Origin: Vandiemenella viatica
Taxonomy: Eukaryota; Arthropoda; Insecta; Orthoptera; Morabidae
Assembly: GCA_031002005.1 (NCBI GenBank)
Contig: JARYHS010008074.1
Span: 177,406,494 to 177,470,493, forward strand
DNA: 64,000 nt
Reading direction: 5' to 3'
In this document: positions 23,010 through 35,191 of the stretch, one piece after another
How positions within the stretch are numbered: the first letter of the stretch is position 1
How the letters are laid out: every line of letters starts with the position of its first letter
The notes under the pieces: generated by a model
What the model was told of the DNA's origin: nothing
Database searches by the model: none
Seen by the model: the letters and a program-made list of their open reading frames with translations, nothing else
Translations under genes and position numbers: made by a program

Positions 23010-23340
23010 GTCCTCCAAGTGAATGCCGGGGATGCTACCTTCAAAGGCCATGACCGAATTCATTCCCATTCCTTTCCCCGTCTCTAAAGACCACGTTGTT
23101 AGAGAGACGTTTAAAAAAAAAGTACCTGTTTTAGCGTTCTGACCTTGTATTCGAGAGGACGGCGTTCCGAGGAGCATCCAGATTTGGGTTTTCCATGGTT
23201 TCCCCAAATCACTCCAGTGTGAATGCCGGGATGCTTCCTTCAAAAGGACATGGCCGAATTCCTTCCCATTCCTTGCTCCCCATCCTTTCCCCATCTCAAA
23301 ATGCCAGGTTGTTAGAGAGACGTTAAAAAGTTTAAAAAAT
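23010..23340 (+). repeat. Two adjacent SINE fragments in left arm
   Basis: 23010-23112 is a body fragment; 23136-23340 has a head remnant (gcgttctgaccttgtattcg), gatttgggttttccatggtt, and a tail ending at tgttagagagacgtt. Mirrored at 32765-33100. Confidence 0.75.
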
Positions 23341-23747
23341 GAAATTATTGTGATAAAGTATAGCAAAACCACACATACGTTATTCCTTTCAAAAATTCGT
23401 AGCCTCAAAAACCCATCAATGGGTGAAATCCTTTCATTGAAACCGAGAGACATTCACCGATGAAGGTAGGGAAAACCATAAAAAAATTCCGTTCATCGAA
23501 GCAGGCAGACATTAAAAATTAATACACCGACGAAGAGACGGGAAACAAACTCAATTAGGTCACATCATGTTTGGATTCGTTATAAACAATTTAATATAGC
23601 TCGCGAGTGTCACCTACATTCCGTGTATTTTAAAGGATGTATTAAATTATGTGTAATGAAACACAGACACTTTTTGGACTCAAAGAGGCATTGAAGGGGT
23701 TTACTGATGGATGTAAGTATAACCTCGATTGGTTGAGAGCCTCTAAA

Positions 23748-23969
23748 CTAAAGCAAAGTTGTCGATTTGAAAACCAGGCTCGTATTGTTGCCATCCAGGT
23801 CAAACCTTTGTCGTTTGTCTATCCAGGCCAATCTATGTATCAATTCTGTTATGCTTTCGTAAGCAATCACAAATTGAGTGTCCTTAGCTGTACTTTGTCT
23901 AAAATTCCAATAAATCCCTTGTGACACATCAGTGATTGACACCTTTAACTGTATTTTACAGTACAGCAC
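23748..23969 (-). pseudogene. CR1/Jockey-group RT C-terminal relic in left arm
   Basis: Contains QFVIAYESITELIHRLAWID, like the FV---Y-S-TELI--LGW segment of the RT copy at 39805-40860. The right-arm mirror (31440-31701) continues to NRDKIREIRSRTDVSIP, matching the RKDKIREIRCRTDSY tail of that copy. Confidence 0.65.
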
Positions 23970-24290
23970 TTATGTTCCAGGAACGAAATACCGTCTGTTA
24001 ATCTTACTAATTTCACACCTGGGGAATCTAAGTACGCCAGTCCTATGTGATAAAAATCGAGTCACGCTAAGGCAGTGCTTTCGCAAAGTCTTCTGCTAAT
24101 CAGTAGCCAGGTACCAAAATGTTCATTTAAGGTGGTTCTACTGCAGTTTTCCAGGGAAATTCTCCCCTTTTCCAGGAAATTATTTTTCAATAAATCAGGG
24201 GGACGAAATACGTCTGTTAATCTTACTAATTTCACCCCTGTCGAATCGAAGTACGCCAGTCCTATGTGATAAAAATCGAGTCACGCTAAG

Positions 24291-25640
24291 GCAGTGCTAA
24301 GCACTGAACATGCCTGAGACCATCGCCTGTGACCAAGGTGGAGATACTCCCTTATAGAAGAAATCCAGTGCCAGCTTCTACTGATATTCTATTCCTAATT
24401 CTTTCACCAAGATCCACCCCTAGCCTCATCACCAACATACCCACAGCACTTCCTCAAACCACCTTCTGTTTTCCAATGATTCCCAATCCAACCCCTGATC
24501 AGTTACAGACAGGGTTACCTTCTGTTCGTGCGTTAAAGTAAACCAAAAATTCAAATTCGCAAAGTCTTCTGCTAATCAGTAGCCAGGTATCAAAATGTTC
24601 ATTTAAGGTGGTTCTACTACAGTTTTCAGGGAAATCTCCCATTTTCCAGCAATTTATTTTCAATAAATCAGGACCCAAGGGAGTTCTCCATTCGGCTTAA
24701 AATGTTCCCATTTAACGCCAACCTTCGGATTCAGGACCAAGTCTGACATTTGTTTGTAATTGCATGCTTTGTTCAAGTAACCACGATAAAGTTACCATAA
24801 TGCTCTTAGCTCACTGATAGTTTCATGGTCATCAAACAGGCATCATAACCCACATTTTCATAGAAGATCCCCACACATCGACAAGTATCCAAAGGTGCAG
24901 ACACTAGTTCTATTGCGCCGAAAGATAGCACCCACGCTTGAACTGTCCGTAAATTGTTAGGTCAAAGTGGGTGTTTGGATATTTTATCCATTCAGTCCTC
25001 ATCATCTAAAGTCTAATGCCAGATTGTGGTCAATTGCCAACTTAGGCTCCATACCACCACTCAGAATTATTTCGCCAATAATCCATTCTAACAGCATTAT
25101 ACACCACATACAGCCCCTGACACTCTTCCAATGACATCCAGTCCAGTTCCTTTATTAAGGCACTTGTTGAATATTTTCCACTAATAAATCTAGCTGCTAT
25201 ATTTTGCACCTTGCATTTGATGTACAAAAAATGTGGTCTCCATACTACACTTATATATACAGAAAGGGTCTGACTGTGGGTTTGTACCCAAGTCCTTCGC
25301 TTCTCGGGTACATCCCTCATTCACCCCCTCTGTTAAATGATTTTTATGTAGTGAAAAAACGTGAGAAACACAATTCGTATGCCAACACAAACGGCAGTAA
25401 ACTGTAAAGAGTACAGTGAAATGGGAGATTGCCAAAGCCCTGAAGCAATGGTTAGAAGCACACGTTGATGGTGAGCATAATTCTATAACCATATATTTTA
25501 GAATTCAATTAACAGAGGAAGTAGACACACGCACACACTTGTACATGCATACAGCGAGGTCGACAGAACTAACAGCAAGCATCATGGAAACGATGAAGTG
25601 GGGCAGAATTGTCGTTACCACTGATTAAACTGGGCAGAAC
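24291..25640. other. Segment present in left arm only
   Basis: The right arm jumps from the complement of about 25637 to the complement of about 24290, so these ~1.35 kb have no mirror. They include the non-LTR fragment at 25042-25320 and two partial copies of a 90-bp direct repeat on the left side (23990-24073 and 24205-24293). Confidence 0.7.
25042..25320 (-). pseudogene. Non-LTR RT C-terminal fragment
   Basis: VVWRPHFLYIKCKVQNIAAR followed by FISGKYSTSALIKELDWMSL corresponds to the VRP-LEY--VW-P---VQ--AARF---Y-S--S--L--L-W-SLE segment downstream of the reverse transcriptase active site in Jockey/CR1 elements. Confidence 0.65.
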
Positions 25641-27750
25641 TATCGTTTAAAAAATCATCAGACAGACGAGTTAGGTCAGGTATCACAATACTTACACTTA
25701 CATGCACAAAGAGAGACGCAGATATACATGTACAAGTCTACAGAAAGTTCAGGACAACTACCTGCACCAACCATGGAAACAAAAAAAGTGGTGTAGTACT
25801 TTCTTGCCCCCATGACTGGCTGAAAAACAGAACTCTCCTTACATATCATCTGCCTGGCGAGATAGAGGGTGTGCAAAAGATGGCATGTTTTCACCATACA
25901 CCTAAGTATTTACATCATAAATAGTGTTCATCACACACAATTGATTACATTTACCATCAATACGTTTCCCCCACACTGCAACCCTATCTGCCATTCATTA
26001 AGAGTGCCCCAGGTACCATGAGTTACAATAGACATTTGACTATCAGCAGATACCAGAACCCCTCATATTCATACTAGGTCTCAACCACAAATCCATACGT
26101 ATCCATGCACAAGCTCAAAGAAACAGGAACAGCAAATCATACATCCAGATAAATGAGTTTAAGGAAGGTATCACCATACTTACGCACACAGACACATATA
26201 TCCATGCCTACAGCGAGATCAACACAACAACGAGCCCAATCATGGAAAATAAAAAGTGGGACAGAACCCCCATGGCTCAAGACTGACGAAAAAAAATCAT
26301 CATTAACATGTGTTCCAAGTAACAAACTCCTCACATCAAAATCATATCATTTAACTCACACAACAGACCTCACTACCATCCAGTATCATGTGTGCTAGGT
26401 ACAAAACTGTTCACATTAGCACCACCACATCTATCCCACACCTTAACCCTTACTGCCATTCAGTAACATTTACCCCAGGTACCACGAGTAGCAGTAGACA
26501 TCTGGTCATCAGACAGATATCATAACTCCCATATTCATACTAGGTCTCAACCAAAAATCTGTACGTCACCTCACACAAGCAAGGTATCACCACATTTACG
26601 AAAAAACACACAGAGATAGAGACGCATACACACGTTCATTTCCAGGCCTACAGCGATCTCGACTCAACAACTAGCCCAATCATGGCAACGAAAAAGTGGA
26701 ACAGAACACGCATGACTGGCCAAAAATCATAGAAAGACACACACACACTACACACTGTCAATGCATTCAAACAGTTCCATTCATCACCACACATAACTGG
26801 AGGAAAAAACTGAAGAGTTACAGGATGTGTGAAGTTTGAAATCACAGCACATCTCGCCCACACCGCAACCTTTTCTGTCATTTAGTAATATGTGCCACCC
26901 ATGTACCACGAGTAGCAGTAGACACTTGGTCATCAGACAGATATCATAACTCCCATATTCATACTAGGTCTCACCCACAAATCCATACGTCACCTCACAC
27001 AAGCATAAGTGCAGGACAAACGAGATAAAGGAATGTATCACCACATTTACGCAAAAAACACACAGAGATAGAGATGCATACACACGTACATTTCCATGCC
27101 TACAGCGATCTCGACTCAACAACTAGCCCAATCATGGCAACGAAAAAGTGGAACAGAACACCCATGACTGGCCAAAAATCATAGAAAGACACACACACAC
27201 TCACATGTCAATGCATTCACACAGTTCCATTCATCACCACACATAACTGGAGGAAAGAGACTGAACATGCTAGATCCAAACTGAAGAGTTACAGGATGTG
27301 TGAAGTTTGAAATCACAGTCACATCTCGCCCACACCGCAACCTTTTCTGTCATTTAGTAATATGTGCCACCCATGTACCACGAGTAGCAGTAGACACTTG
27401 GTCATCAGACAGATATCATAACTCCCATATTCATACTAGGTCTCACCCACAAATCCATATGTCACCTCACACAAGCATAAGTGCAGGAACAGCACATCAT
27501 ACATCCAGACAAACGAGATAAAGGAAGGTATCATCACATTTACGCAAAAAAAAAACACAGAGATAGAGACGCATACACACGTACATTTCCATGCCTACAG
27601 CGATCTCGACTCAACAACTAGCCCAATCGAGGCAACGAAAAAGTGAAACAGAACACCCATGGCTCAAGACTGACAAAAAAATCATCATTAACATGTGTTC
27701 CAAGTAACAAACTCCTCACATCAAAATCATATCATTTAACTCACACTACA
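25504..27750. repeat. ~450-490-bp tandem satellite, left arm
   Basis: The phrase catgcctacagcga and its neighbours recur at about 25544, 26204, 26649, 27098 and 27590. Units contain aaacacacagagatagag, cgactcaacaactagcccaa, atcatggcaacgaaaaagtgg and acatttggtcatcagacag variants. The reverse array is 28640-30239. Confidence 0.8.
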
Positions 27751-28091
27751 GACCTCTCTGCCATTCAGTATCGTTGGTAATATGTACAAAGCTAATTTCA
27801 TAAGTTACCACATACATACAAGTAATTGCAGGAAAGGGTCCCGACACACGACATCCACACTGAGGTGTTAAATGATAGGCAGATGATAGTATGTCTTTCC
27901 AATACACCTCAGTGCTCACCACACATACTTGATTTTTTAATGTGCCATCAGTATACCTTGTGGCTGGAACTAAGCTCTTGGCAATGTTTGGCCAAAAGTC
28001 ATTTGTTAATAGTAGCTCATCAATCACAAATTTTGGGTCAACCTGCCCAAGCGGGCGCGGCGCGAGGTGGCCACCCTTCCTCACAGCGGAC

Positions 28092-28299
28092 GCGTACATC
28101 GTGTTTTAGTAGGTCGGTATACCGGCGCATATTACCGCCTCGAGCGCAATGAAATTCCGGTCTTCAGTGCGGTCCTAAAAATGCGGTTACCGGTAATAGG
28201 TCCCGGTCGGGAAACTCCGGTAAACCATCGCGGTCCGCGCGGGAGACTCCGGTAAACCATCGCGGTCCGCGCTTTTAGACCGGAGTATTACGGTATTTC
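28092..28299. other. CpG-rich asymmetric spacer at the palindrome centre
   Basis: This spacer separates the arms and is not itself symmetric. It contains two direct copies of a ~30-bp unit including ctccggtaaaccatcgcgg and tccgcgc (28213 and 28246), many CCGG/CGCG sites, and the words accggtaat and taccgg. Confidence 0.75.
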
Positions 28300-28639
28300 T
28301 GTCCGCAGTGGGGAAGGGTGGCCACCTCGCGCCGCGCCCGCTTGGGCAGGTTGACCCAAAATTTGTGATTGATGAGCTACTATTAACAAATGACTTTTGG
28401 CCAAACATTGCCAAGAGCTTAGTTCCAGCCACAAGGTATACTGATGGCACATTAAAAAATCAAGTATGTGTGGTGAGCACTGAGGTGTATTGGAAAGACA
28501 TACTATCATCTGCCTATCATTTAACACCTCAGTGTGGATGTCGTGTGTCGGGACCCTTTCCTGCAATTATTGTATGTATGTGGTAACTTATGAAATTAGC
28601 TTTGTACATATTACCAACGATACTGAATGGCAGAGAGGT

Positions 28640-30239
28640 CTGTAGTGTGAGTTAAATGATATGATTTTGATGTGAGGAGTTTGTTACTTGGAACACATGT
28701 TAATGATGATTTTTTTGTCAGTCTTGAGCCATGGGTGTTCTGTTTCACTTTTTCGTTGCCTCGATTGGGCTAGTTGTTGAGTCGAGATCGCTGTAGGCAT
28801 GGAAATGTACGTGTGTATGCGTCTCTATCTCTGTGTGTTTTTTTTGCGTAAATGTGATGATACCTTCCTTTATCTCGTTTGTCTGGATGTATGATGTGCT
28901 GTTCCTGCACTTATGCTTGTGTGAGGTGACATATGGATTTGTGGGTGAGACCTAGTATGAATATGGGAGTTATGATATCTGTCTGATGACCAAGTGTCTA
29001 CTGCTACTCGTGGTACATGGGTGGCACATATTACTAAATGACAGAAAAGGTTGCGGTGTGGGCGAGATGTGACTGTGATTTCAAACTTCACACATCCTGT
29101 AACTCTTCAGTTTGGATCTAGCATGTTCAGTCTCTTTCCTCCAGTTATGTGTGGTGATGAATGGAACTGTGTGAATGCATTGACATGTGAGTGTGTGTGT
29201 GTCTTTCTATGATTTTGGCCAGTCATGGGTGTTCTGTTCCACTTTTTCGTTGCCATGATTGGGCTAGTTGTTGAGTCGAGATCGCTGTAGGCATGGAAAT
29301 GTACGTGTGTATGCATCTCTATCTCTGTGTGTTTTTTGCGTAAATGTGGTGATACATTCCTTTATCTCGTTTGTCCTGCACTTATGCTTGTGTGAGGTGA
29401 CGTATGGATTTGTGGGTGAGACCTAGTATGAATATGGGAGTTATGATATCTGTCTGATGACCAAGTGTCTACTGCTACTCGTGGTACATGGGTGGCACAT
29501 ATTACTAAATGACAGAAAAGGTTGCGGTGTGGGCGAGATGTGACTGTGATTTCAAACTTCACACATCCTGTAACTCTTCAGTTTTTTCCTCCAGTTATGT
29601 GTGGTGATGAATGGAACTGTTTGAATGCATTGACATGTGAGTGTGTGTGTGTCTTTCTATGATTTTTGGCCAGTCATGCGTGTTCTGTTCCACTTTTTCG
29701 TTGCCATGATTGGGCTAGTTGTTGAGTCGAGATCGCTGTAGGCCTGGAAATGAACGTGTGTATGCGTCTCTATCTCTGTGTGTTTTTTTCGTAAATGTGG
29801 TGATACCTTGCTTGTGTGAGGTGACGTACAGATTTTTGGTTGAGACCTAGTATGAATATGGGAGTTATGATATCTGTCTGATGACCAGATGTCTACTGCT
29901 ACTCGTGGTACCTGGGGTAAATGTTACTGAATGGCAGTAAGGGTTAAGGTGTGGGATAGATGTGGTGGTGCTAATGTGAACAGTTTTGTACCTAGCACAC
30001 ATGATACTGGATGGTAGTGAGGTCTGTTGTGTGAGTAAATGATATGATTTTGATGTGAGAGTTTGTACTGGAACACATGTTAATCATGATTTTTTTGTCA
30101 GTTTGAGCCATGGGGGTTCTGTCCCACTTTTTATTTTCCATGATTGGGCTGTTGTTGTGTTGATCTCGCTGTAGGCATGGATATATGTGTCTGTGTGCGT
30201 AAGTATGGTGATACCTTCCTTAAACTCATTTATCTGGAT
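28640..30239. repeat. Satellite array, right arm (mirror of 25504-27750)
   Basis: The complement phrase tcgctgtaggcatgg recurs at about 28788, 29281, 29733 and 30165, the same spacing as in the left arm. Confidence 0.8.
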
Positions 30240-31239
30240 NNNNNNNNNNNNNNNNNNNNNNNNNNNNNNNNNNNNNNNNNNNNNNNNNNNNNNNNNNNNN
30301 NNNNNNNNNNNNNNNNNNNNNNNNNNNNNNNNNNNNNNNNNNNNNNNNNNNNNNNNNNNNNNNNNNNNNNNNNNNNNNNNNNNNNNNNNNNNNNNNNNNN
30401 NNNNNNNNNNNNNNNNNNNNNNNNNNNNNNNNNNNNNNNNNNNNNNNNNNNNNNNNNNNNNNNNNNNNNNNNNNNNNNNNNNNNNNNNNNNNNNNNNNNN
30501 NNNNNNNNNNNNNNNNNNNNNNNNNNNNNNNNNNNNNNNNNNNNNNNNNNNNNNNNNNNNNNNNNNNNNNNNNNNNNNNNNNNNNNNNNNNNNNNNNNNN
30601 NNNNNNNNNNNNNNNNNNNNNNNNNNNNNNNNNNNNNNNNNNNNNNNNNNNNNNNNNNNNNNNNNNNNNNNNNNNNNNNNNNNNNNNNNNNNNNNNNNNN
30701 NNNNNNNNNNNNNNNNNNNNNNNNNNNNNNNNNNNNNNNNNNNNNNNNNNNNNNNNNNNNNNNNNNNNNNNNNNNNNNNNNNNNNNNNNNNNNNNNNNNN
30801 NNNNNNNNNNNNNNNNNNNNNNNNNNNNNNNNNNNNNNNNNNNNNNNNNNNNNNNNNNNNNNNNNNNNNNNNNNNNNNNNNNNNNNNNNNNNNNNNNNNN
30901 NNNNNNNNNNNNNNNNNNNNNNNNNNNNNNNNNNNNNNNNNNNNNNNNNNNNNNNNNNNNNNNNNNNNNNNNNNNNNNNNNNNNNNNNNNNNNNNNNNNN
31001 NNNNNNNNNNNNNNNNNNNNNNNNNNNNNNNNNNNNNNNNNNNNNNNNNNNNNNNNNNNNNNNNNNNNNNNNNNNNNNNNNNNNNNNNNNNNNNNNNNNN
31101 NNNNNNNNNNNNNNNNNNNNNNNNNNNNNNNNNNNNNNNNNNNNNNNNNNNNNNNNNNNNNNNNNNNNNNNNNNNNNNNNNNNNNNNNNNNNNNNNNNNN
31201 NNNNNNNNNNNNNNNNNNNNNNNNNNNNNNNNNNNNNNN
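30240..31239. other. Assembly gap, 1000 N
   Basis: Exactly 1000 N. The last base before it mirrors left-arm 26143 and the first base after it mirrors 25748, so arm symmetry predicts about 394 bp of real sequence. Apparent long open frames across it are artefacts. Confidence 0.97.
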
Positions 31240-31439
31240 ACTTTCTGTAGACTTGTACATGTATATCTGCGCTCTCTTTGTGCATGTAAGTGTAAGTATT
31301 GTGATAGACTTAAACTCGTCTGTCTGATGATTTTTTTAACGATAGTTAGCGTGACTCGATTTTTATTACATAGGACTGGCGTACTTCGATTCGATAGGGG
31401 TGAAATTAGTAAGATTAACAGACGGTATTTCATTCCTGG

Positions 31440-31701
31440 AACATACGTGCTGAGCTGTAAAATACAGTTAAAGGTGTCAATCACTGATGTATCACAAGGG
31501 ATTTATTGGAATTTTAGACAAAGTGCAGCTAAGGACACTCAATTTGTGATTGCTTACGAAAGCATAACAGAATTGATACATAGATTGGTCTGGATTGACC
31601 TTGGTGGCAACAATTACGAGTGCAATGAAATATTTTATACCAATGGCAACAGAGATAAGATTAGGGAAATAAGGAGTCGTACTGATGTTTCCATTCCTTG
31701 A
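31440..31701 (+). pseudogene. CR1/Jockey-group RT C-terminal relic, right arm
   Basis: Reads QFVIAYESITELIHRLVWID, then ECNEIFYTNGNRDKIREIRS and RTDVSIP. It is the mirrored copy of 23748-23969 but preserved further toward the C-terminus. Confidence 0.65.
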
Positions 31702-31774
31702 GTTTTGCCATTGTCAAACTGGAAACTTTGATTTTCCTAGCCTTGGTGTGGGAAAGGCTTTGTCACAAATAATT

Positions 31775-32480
31775 TCAAGTGGCCTCTTGTCCAAAGACAG
31801 GGTTGAGAAATAGGCTTGAAAAAAAATTACAGCCTGATTGGTTTGACATCATGTATTCACTTCTGGAATGTCTGTAGGGAAAGAAACTGGTTTCAAATCG
31901 ATAACTTTGCTTTAGTTTAGAGGCTCTCAACCCATCGATGTTATACTTACATCCATCAGTAAACCCCTTCAATGCCTCTTTGAGTTCAAAAAGTGTCTGT
32001 GTTTCATTACACATAATTTAATACTTCCTTTAAAATACACGGAATATAGGTGACACTCGTCAGTTATATTATATTGTTCATAATGAATCCAACATGATGT
32101 GAAAAAGTGAGTTTGTTTCCCGTCTCTTGGTCGGTGAATTAATTTTTAATGTCTGCCTGCTCCAATGAACGGAATTTATGGTTTTTCGTACCTTCTTCGG
32201 TGAATATCTGTCGGTGGGTTTTTGAGGCTACGAATTTTGAAAGGAATAATGTATGGTAGGTTTGAGAAATAGGCTTGAAAAAATTACATGCTGATTGGTT
32301 TGACATCATGTATTCACTTCAGAAACTGGTTTTCAAATCGACAACTTTGCTTTAGTTTAGGAGCTATTAATTCATCGAGGTCACACTTACATACATCAGT
32401 AAACCCCTTCAATGCCTCTTTGAGTTCAAAAAGTGTCTGTGTTTCATTACACACAATTTAATACATCCTTTAAAATACAC
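31775..32480. repeat. Segment duplicated in right arm only
   Basis: The block running from aaataggcttgaaaaaa to the acacggaat-taggtgacactcgt phrase occurs twice (31808-32075 and 32268-32505). The left arm has one copy (23475-23800). It shows that the arms have evolved separately. Confidence 0.65.
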
Positions 32481-32764
32481 GGAATGTAGGTGACACTCGT
32501 GAGCTATATTGTATTGTTCATAACGAATCCAACATGATGTGACTAATTGAGTTTGTTTCCCGTCTCTTCGTCGGTGTATTAATTTTTAATGTCTGCCTGC
32601 TTCGATGAACGGAATTTTTTTATGGTTTTCCCTACCTTCGTCGGTGAATGTCTCTCGGTTTCAATGAAAGGATTTCACCATTGATGGGTTTTTGAGGCTA
32701 CGAATTTTGAAAGGAATAACGTATGTGTGGTATTGCTATACTTTATCACAATAATTTCATTTTT

Positions 32765-33100
32765 TAAACTTTTTAACGTCTCTCTAACAACGTGGCCTTT
32801 TGAGACGGGGAAAGGATGGGGAGCAAGGAATGGGAAGGAATTCGGCCATGTCCTTTTGAAGGAAGCATCCCGGCATTCACCTGGAGTGATTTGGGGGAAA
32901 CCATGGAAAACCCAAATCTGGATGCCCGGAAACGCCGTCCTCTCGAATACAAGGCCAGAACGCTAAAACAGGTACTTTTTTTTAACGTCTCTCTAACAAC
33001 GTGGTCTTTAGAGACGGGAAAGGAATGGGAATGAATTCGGTCATGGCCTTTGAAGGTAGCATCCCCGGCATTCACTTGGAGACACACAATTTCATTACCC
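32765..33100 (-). repeat. SINE fragments, right arm mirror
   Basis: Reverse complements of the two fragments at 23010-23340, with ccatggaaaacccaaatctg and tgccgggatgcttcc recognisable in complement. Confidence 0.75.
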
Positions 33101-33149
33101 CTAATTTTGAAATTTGTCCTGGTGGAGGAACATCAAAGAGGCACCGGCT

Positions 33150-33402
33150 GCGGGATGTAATCAGCCATATGCTATATGGAAGGCTTTAAACAGACTAAGA
33201 ACTGAAGTGTCCCGATGTAAATATAATATTTAAAAATGGGGGTACACTATGACAACGAATCTATGTGAATGTGGTGAGCTTCAGAACCCACAACATCTTC
33301 TGATATGCAGGAATCTCCCTGAAACCTGCAATATCGACGACCTTTACAGGGCAAACGAGAAGGCCATCAAGATTGCGGAATTCTGGTCACATTCTATATA
33401 AT
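33150..33402 (+). pseudogene. Non-LTR C-terminal fragment, right arm mirror
   Basis: Plus strand reads WKALNRLRTEVSRCKYN, LCECGELQNPQHLLICRNLP and KAIKIAEFWSHSI with a stop at 33402. Same element fragment as 22690-22950. Confidence 0.8.
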
Positions 33403-33644
33403 TGTGTTTATAGTTAAGATTAATTAATTATGTTATTTGTTTTTTCAACTTGTTATGTCCTGGACACGAGAAATATAAAATAAAAATATAAATACCCCTA
33501 ATTTAATACATCCTTGAAAATACACGGACTGTAGGTGACACTCGTGAGTTATATTATATTGTTCATAATGAAAAAGTGAGTTTGTTTCCCGTCTCTTCGT
33601 CGGTGAATTAATTTTTAATGTCCTGCCTGCTTCAATGAACGGAA

Positions 33645-33800
33645 TTTATGTTAACAGCGAGGTCTTTAGAGACGGGAAAGGATGGGAAGGAATTCGGCCA
33701 TGGCCTTTTGAAGGTAGCATCCACGGCATTCACCTGGGGGAAAACCATGGATGCCTGGAACCTCCGTCCTCCCGAATGAGAGGCAAGAACGCTAAATAAT
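33645..33800 (-). repeat. SINE copy, right arm mirror
   Basis: Mirror of 22292-22450. Confidence 0.75.
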
Positions 33801-35191
33801 TTTCATGAAACAGGTACACATAGAATTTATATCTGGAGTTTATGACGCTTTTTTCCCGTTAAAAGGAAACATTTATGCTTTTCGAGGCGTGGAAATTACG
33901 TAACTTTACGGCTTTTTCACAAAACACTTAAACACCCGCGGCCGTACTCGAACCGGCGACCTAGCCCCAACACTGCCGAGGTCGTTAGTTTGAATTCTCT
34001 CTATCATTAACGCTGTTAACGATTAATTATATTGGAATCCCACCTTACTGATGCTTATATTCGCTCAGAGTTATAAACATCCTCGAATATCAGAACTGCA
34101 TTGTATAGATATGAATTTCAGCTAAGTCAGGACATTCCATAGTTCATTATCACGTTTTAAACGTAAAAGTTACGCGTTCTCATGGTCTATGTCTTATTTT
34201 TTAATTAAATACAAAGACTCAAGCAGTTTTTCTGTCGCCCAGAAGGAAAACTAAATTTTCGATTTTCGTTTTTAAAACACGTTATTCTGGCGAGGGATTA
34301 GGCTACCATAAAAGATTCTTATATTTGTTCTACGAAAACTGACATATAATAATTATTCTCATCTCGTAATAATTTCTTCTTGAACCGCAGTGAATTTCTA
34401 TGTATCCTGCTGGAACGGTTTCGATAGCAGGACACATGAAGCCTGAGACTCTGCAATATGTATTGGACGCCCTAATTTCTTTGTCCGCCAGCTATGCTTT
34501 CACAATGGTGGATGGCCTAGCTGTATCGCTCTGTAATGGAGCCATTTCGTAACCTGTCGGACTCCCGAAATATTTCACGCATATTGGGACACCCGCACCA
34601 TCTAGCGGCAAATGTCTACTACCGTGTGCTGACCTCTAGCGAGAGTTATGCAAGTTATCGCGCATGTCGCAACAGGGTCTCGGCGCCGAGCAAGTGCGTA
34701 CATGTCGACACCTGTGCAAATACGCCTTAGGCTAGGGTTTTCCCCCGCAAGACAAGGATAGAAGATTTCGTGGCGAAGTGGAATATCTCTGGCCGGCGCA
34801 TGCGCAGATGAAGTTTCTCGTGTCATGCGCTGTTCGGTGGAGACACCTGGTGTCAGGATGTGTGTATATGCTACATTGCAACATTTGTGCACCTGGAATA
34901 TCTACATCATATAGGACACAATCGTAAATAATATCGCTGATTTCAGATTAACATTGTTGGATATAAGTTAAATAACAGCTAGAATAAAGACTAAATAACA
35001 GTTATATATGTTTAATTTGAAATATGCCGTCGTCATGCCGTCAATGTGGCAACACTGCACCCGCCATCTTGGCCGGCCGGCCCGCCATTCAAAAAGCCCG
35101 CCGGAGGGGAGGGGAGGGAGGTCCCCCCCACCACTTAGTGACGTCACGGGTTTTCCCGGTTTCTGGCCAGGAAAGACAGTCTCCTACTACT

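Larger units (their letters stand above)
20856..35191. repeat. 14.3-kb inverted duplication (giant foldback), CTTG target duplication
   Basis: Bases 20856-28091 reappear in reverse complement at 28300-35191 around a 208-bp spacer. Long stretches are identical or nearly so (27300-27521 equals the complement of 28870-29091). The outer ends read GTAGTAGTAGGAGACTGTC and, reversed, AGTAGTAGGAGACTGTC. CTTG flanks both sides (20852-20855, 35192-35195), and removing the unit restores ctcccTTGACaatt, which fits a normal monomer of the surrounding array. The right arm contains a 1000-N gap. The arms carry SINEs, tRNA-like and non-LTR fragments and a satellite, but no transposase that I can recognise. 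Coding potential is nil. An assembly fold error is the main alternative. Confidence 0.8.

Noticed and set aside
27826..28566. Two nearly identical ~92-codon frames around the palindrome centre
   Set aside because: They are the same arm sequence seen from both sides; their 3' ends differ once they enter the asymmetric spacer.
27300..29562. Repeated 73-codon frames starting MKFEITVTSRPHRN
   Set aside because: They lie in the tandem satellite and its mirror and recur with the repeat unit; no sign of selection or known motif.
30084..31701. Several 340-500-codon open frames across 30.1-31.7 kb
   Set aside because: They are formed by the run of 1000 N, which contains no stop codons, and are not genes.
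20856..35191. Palindrome as a pure assembly artefact
   Set aside because: Not excluded, but the arms differ by kilobase-scale changes and the insertion point reconstructs a normal array monomer with a CTTG duplication, so I keep it as a likely real feature.
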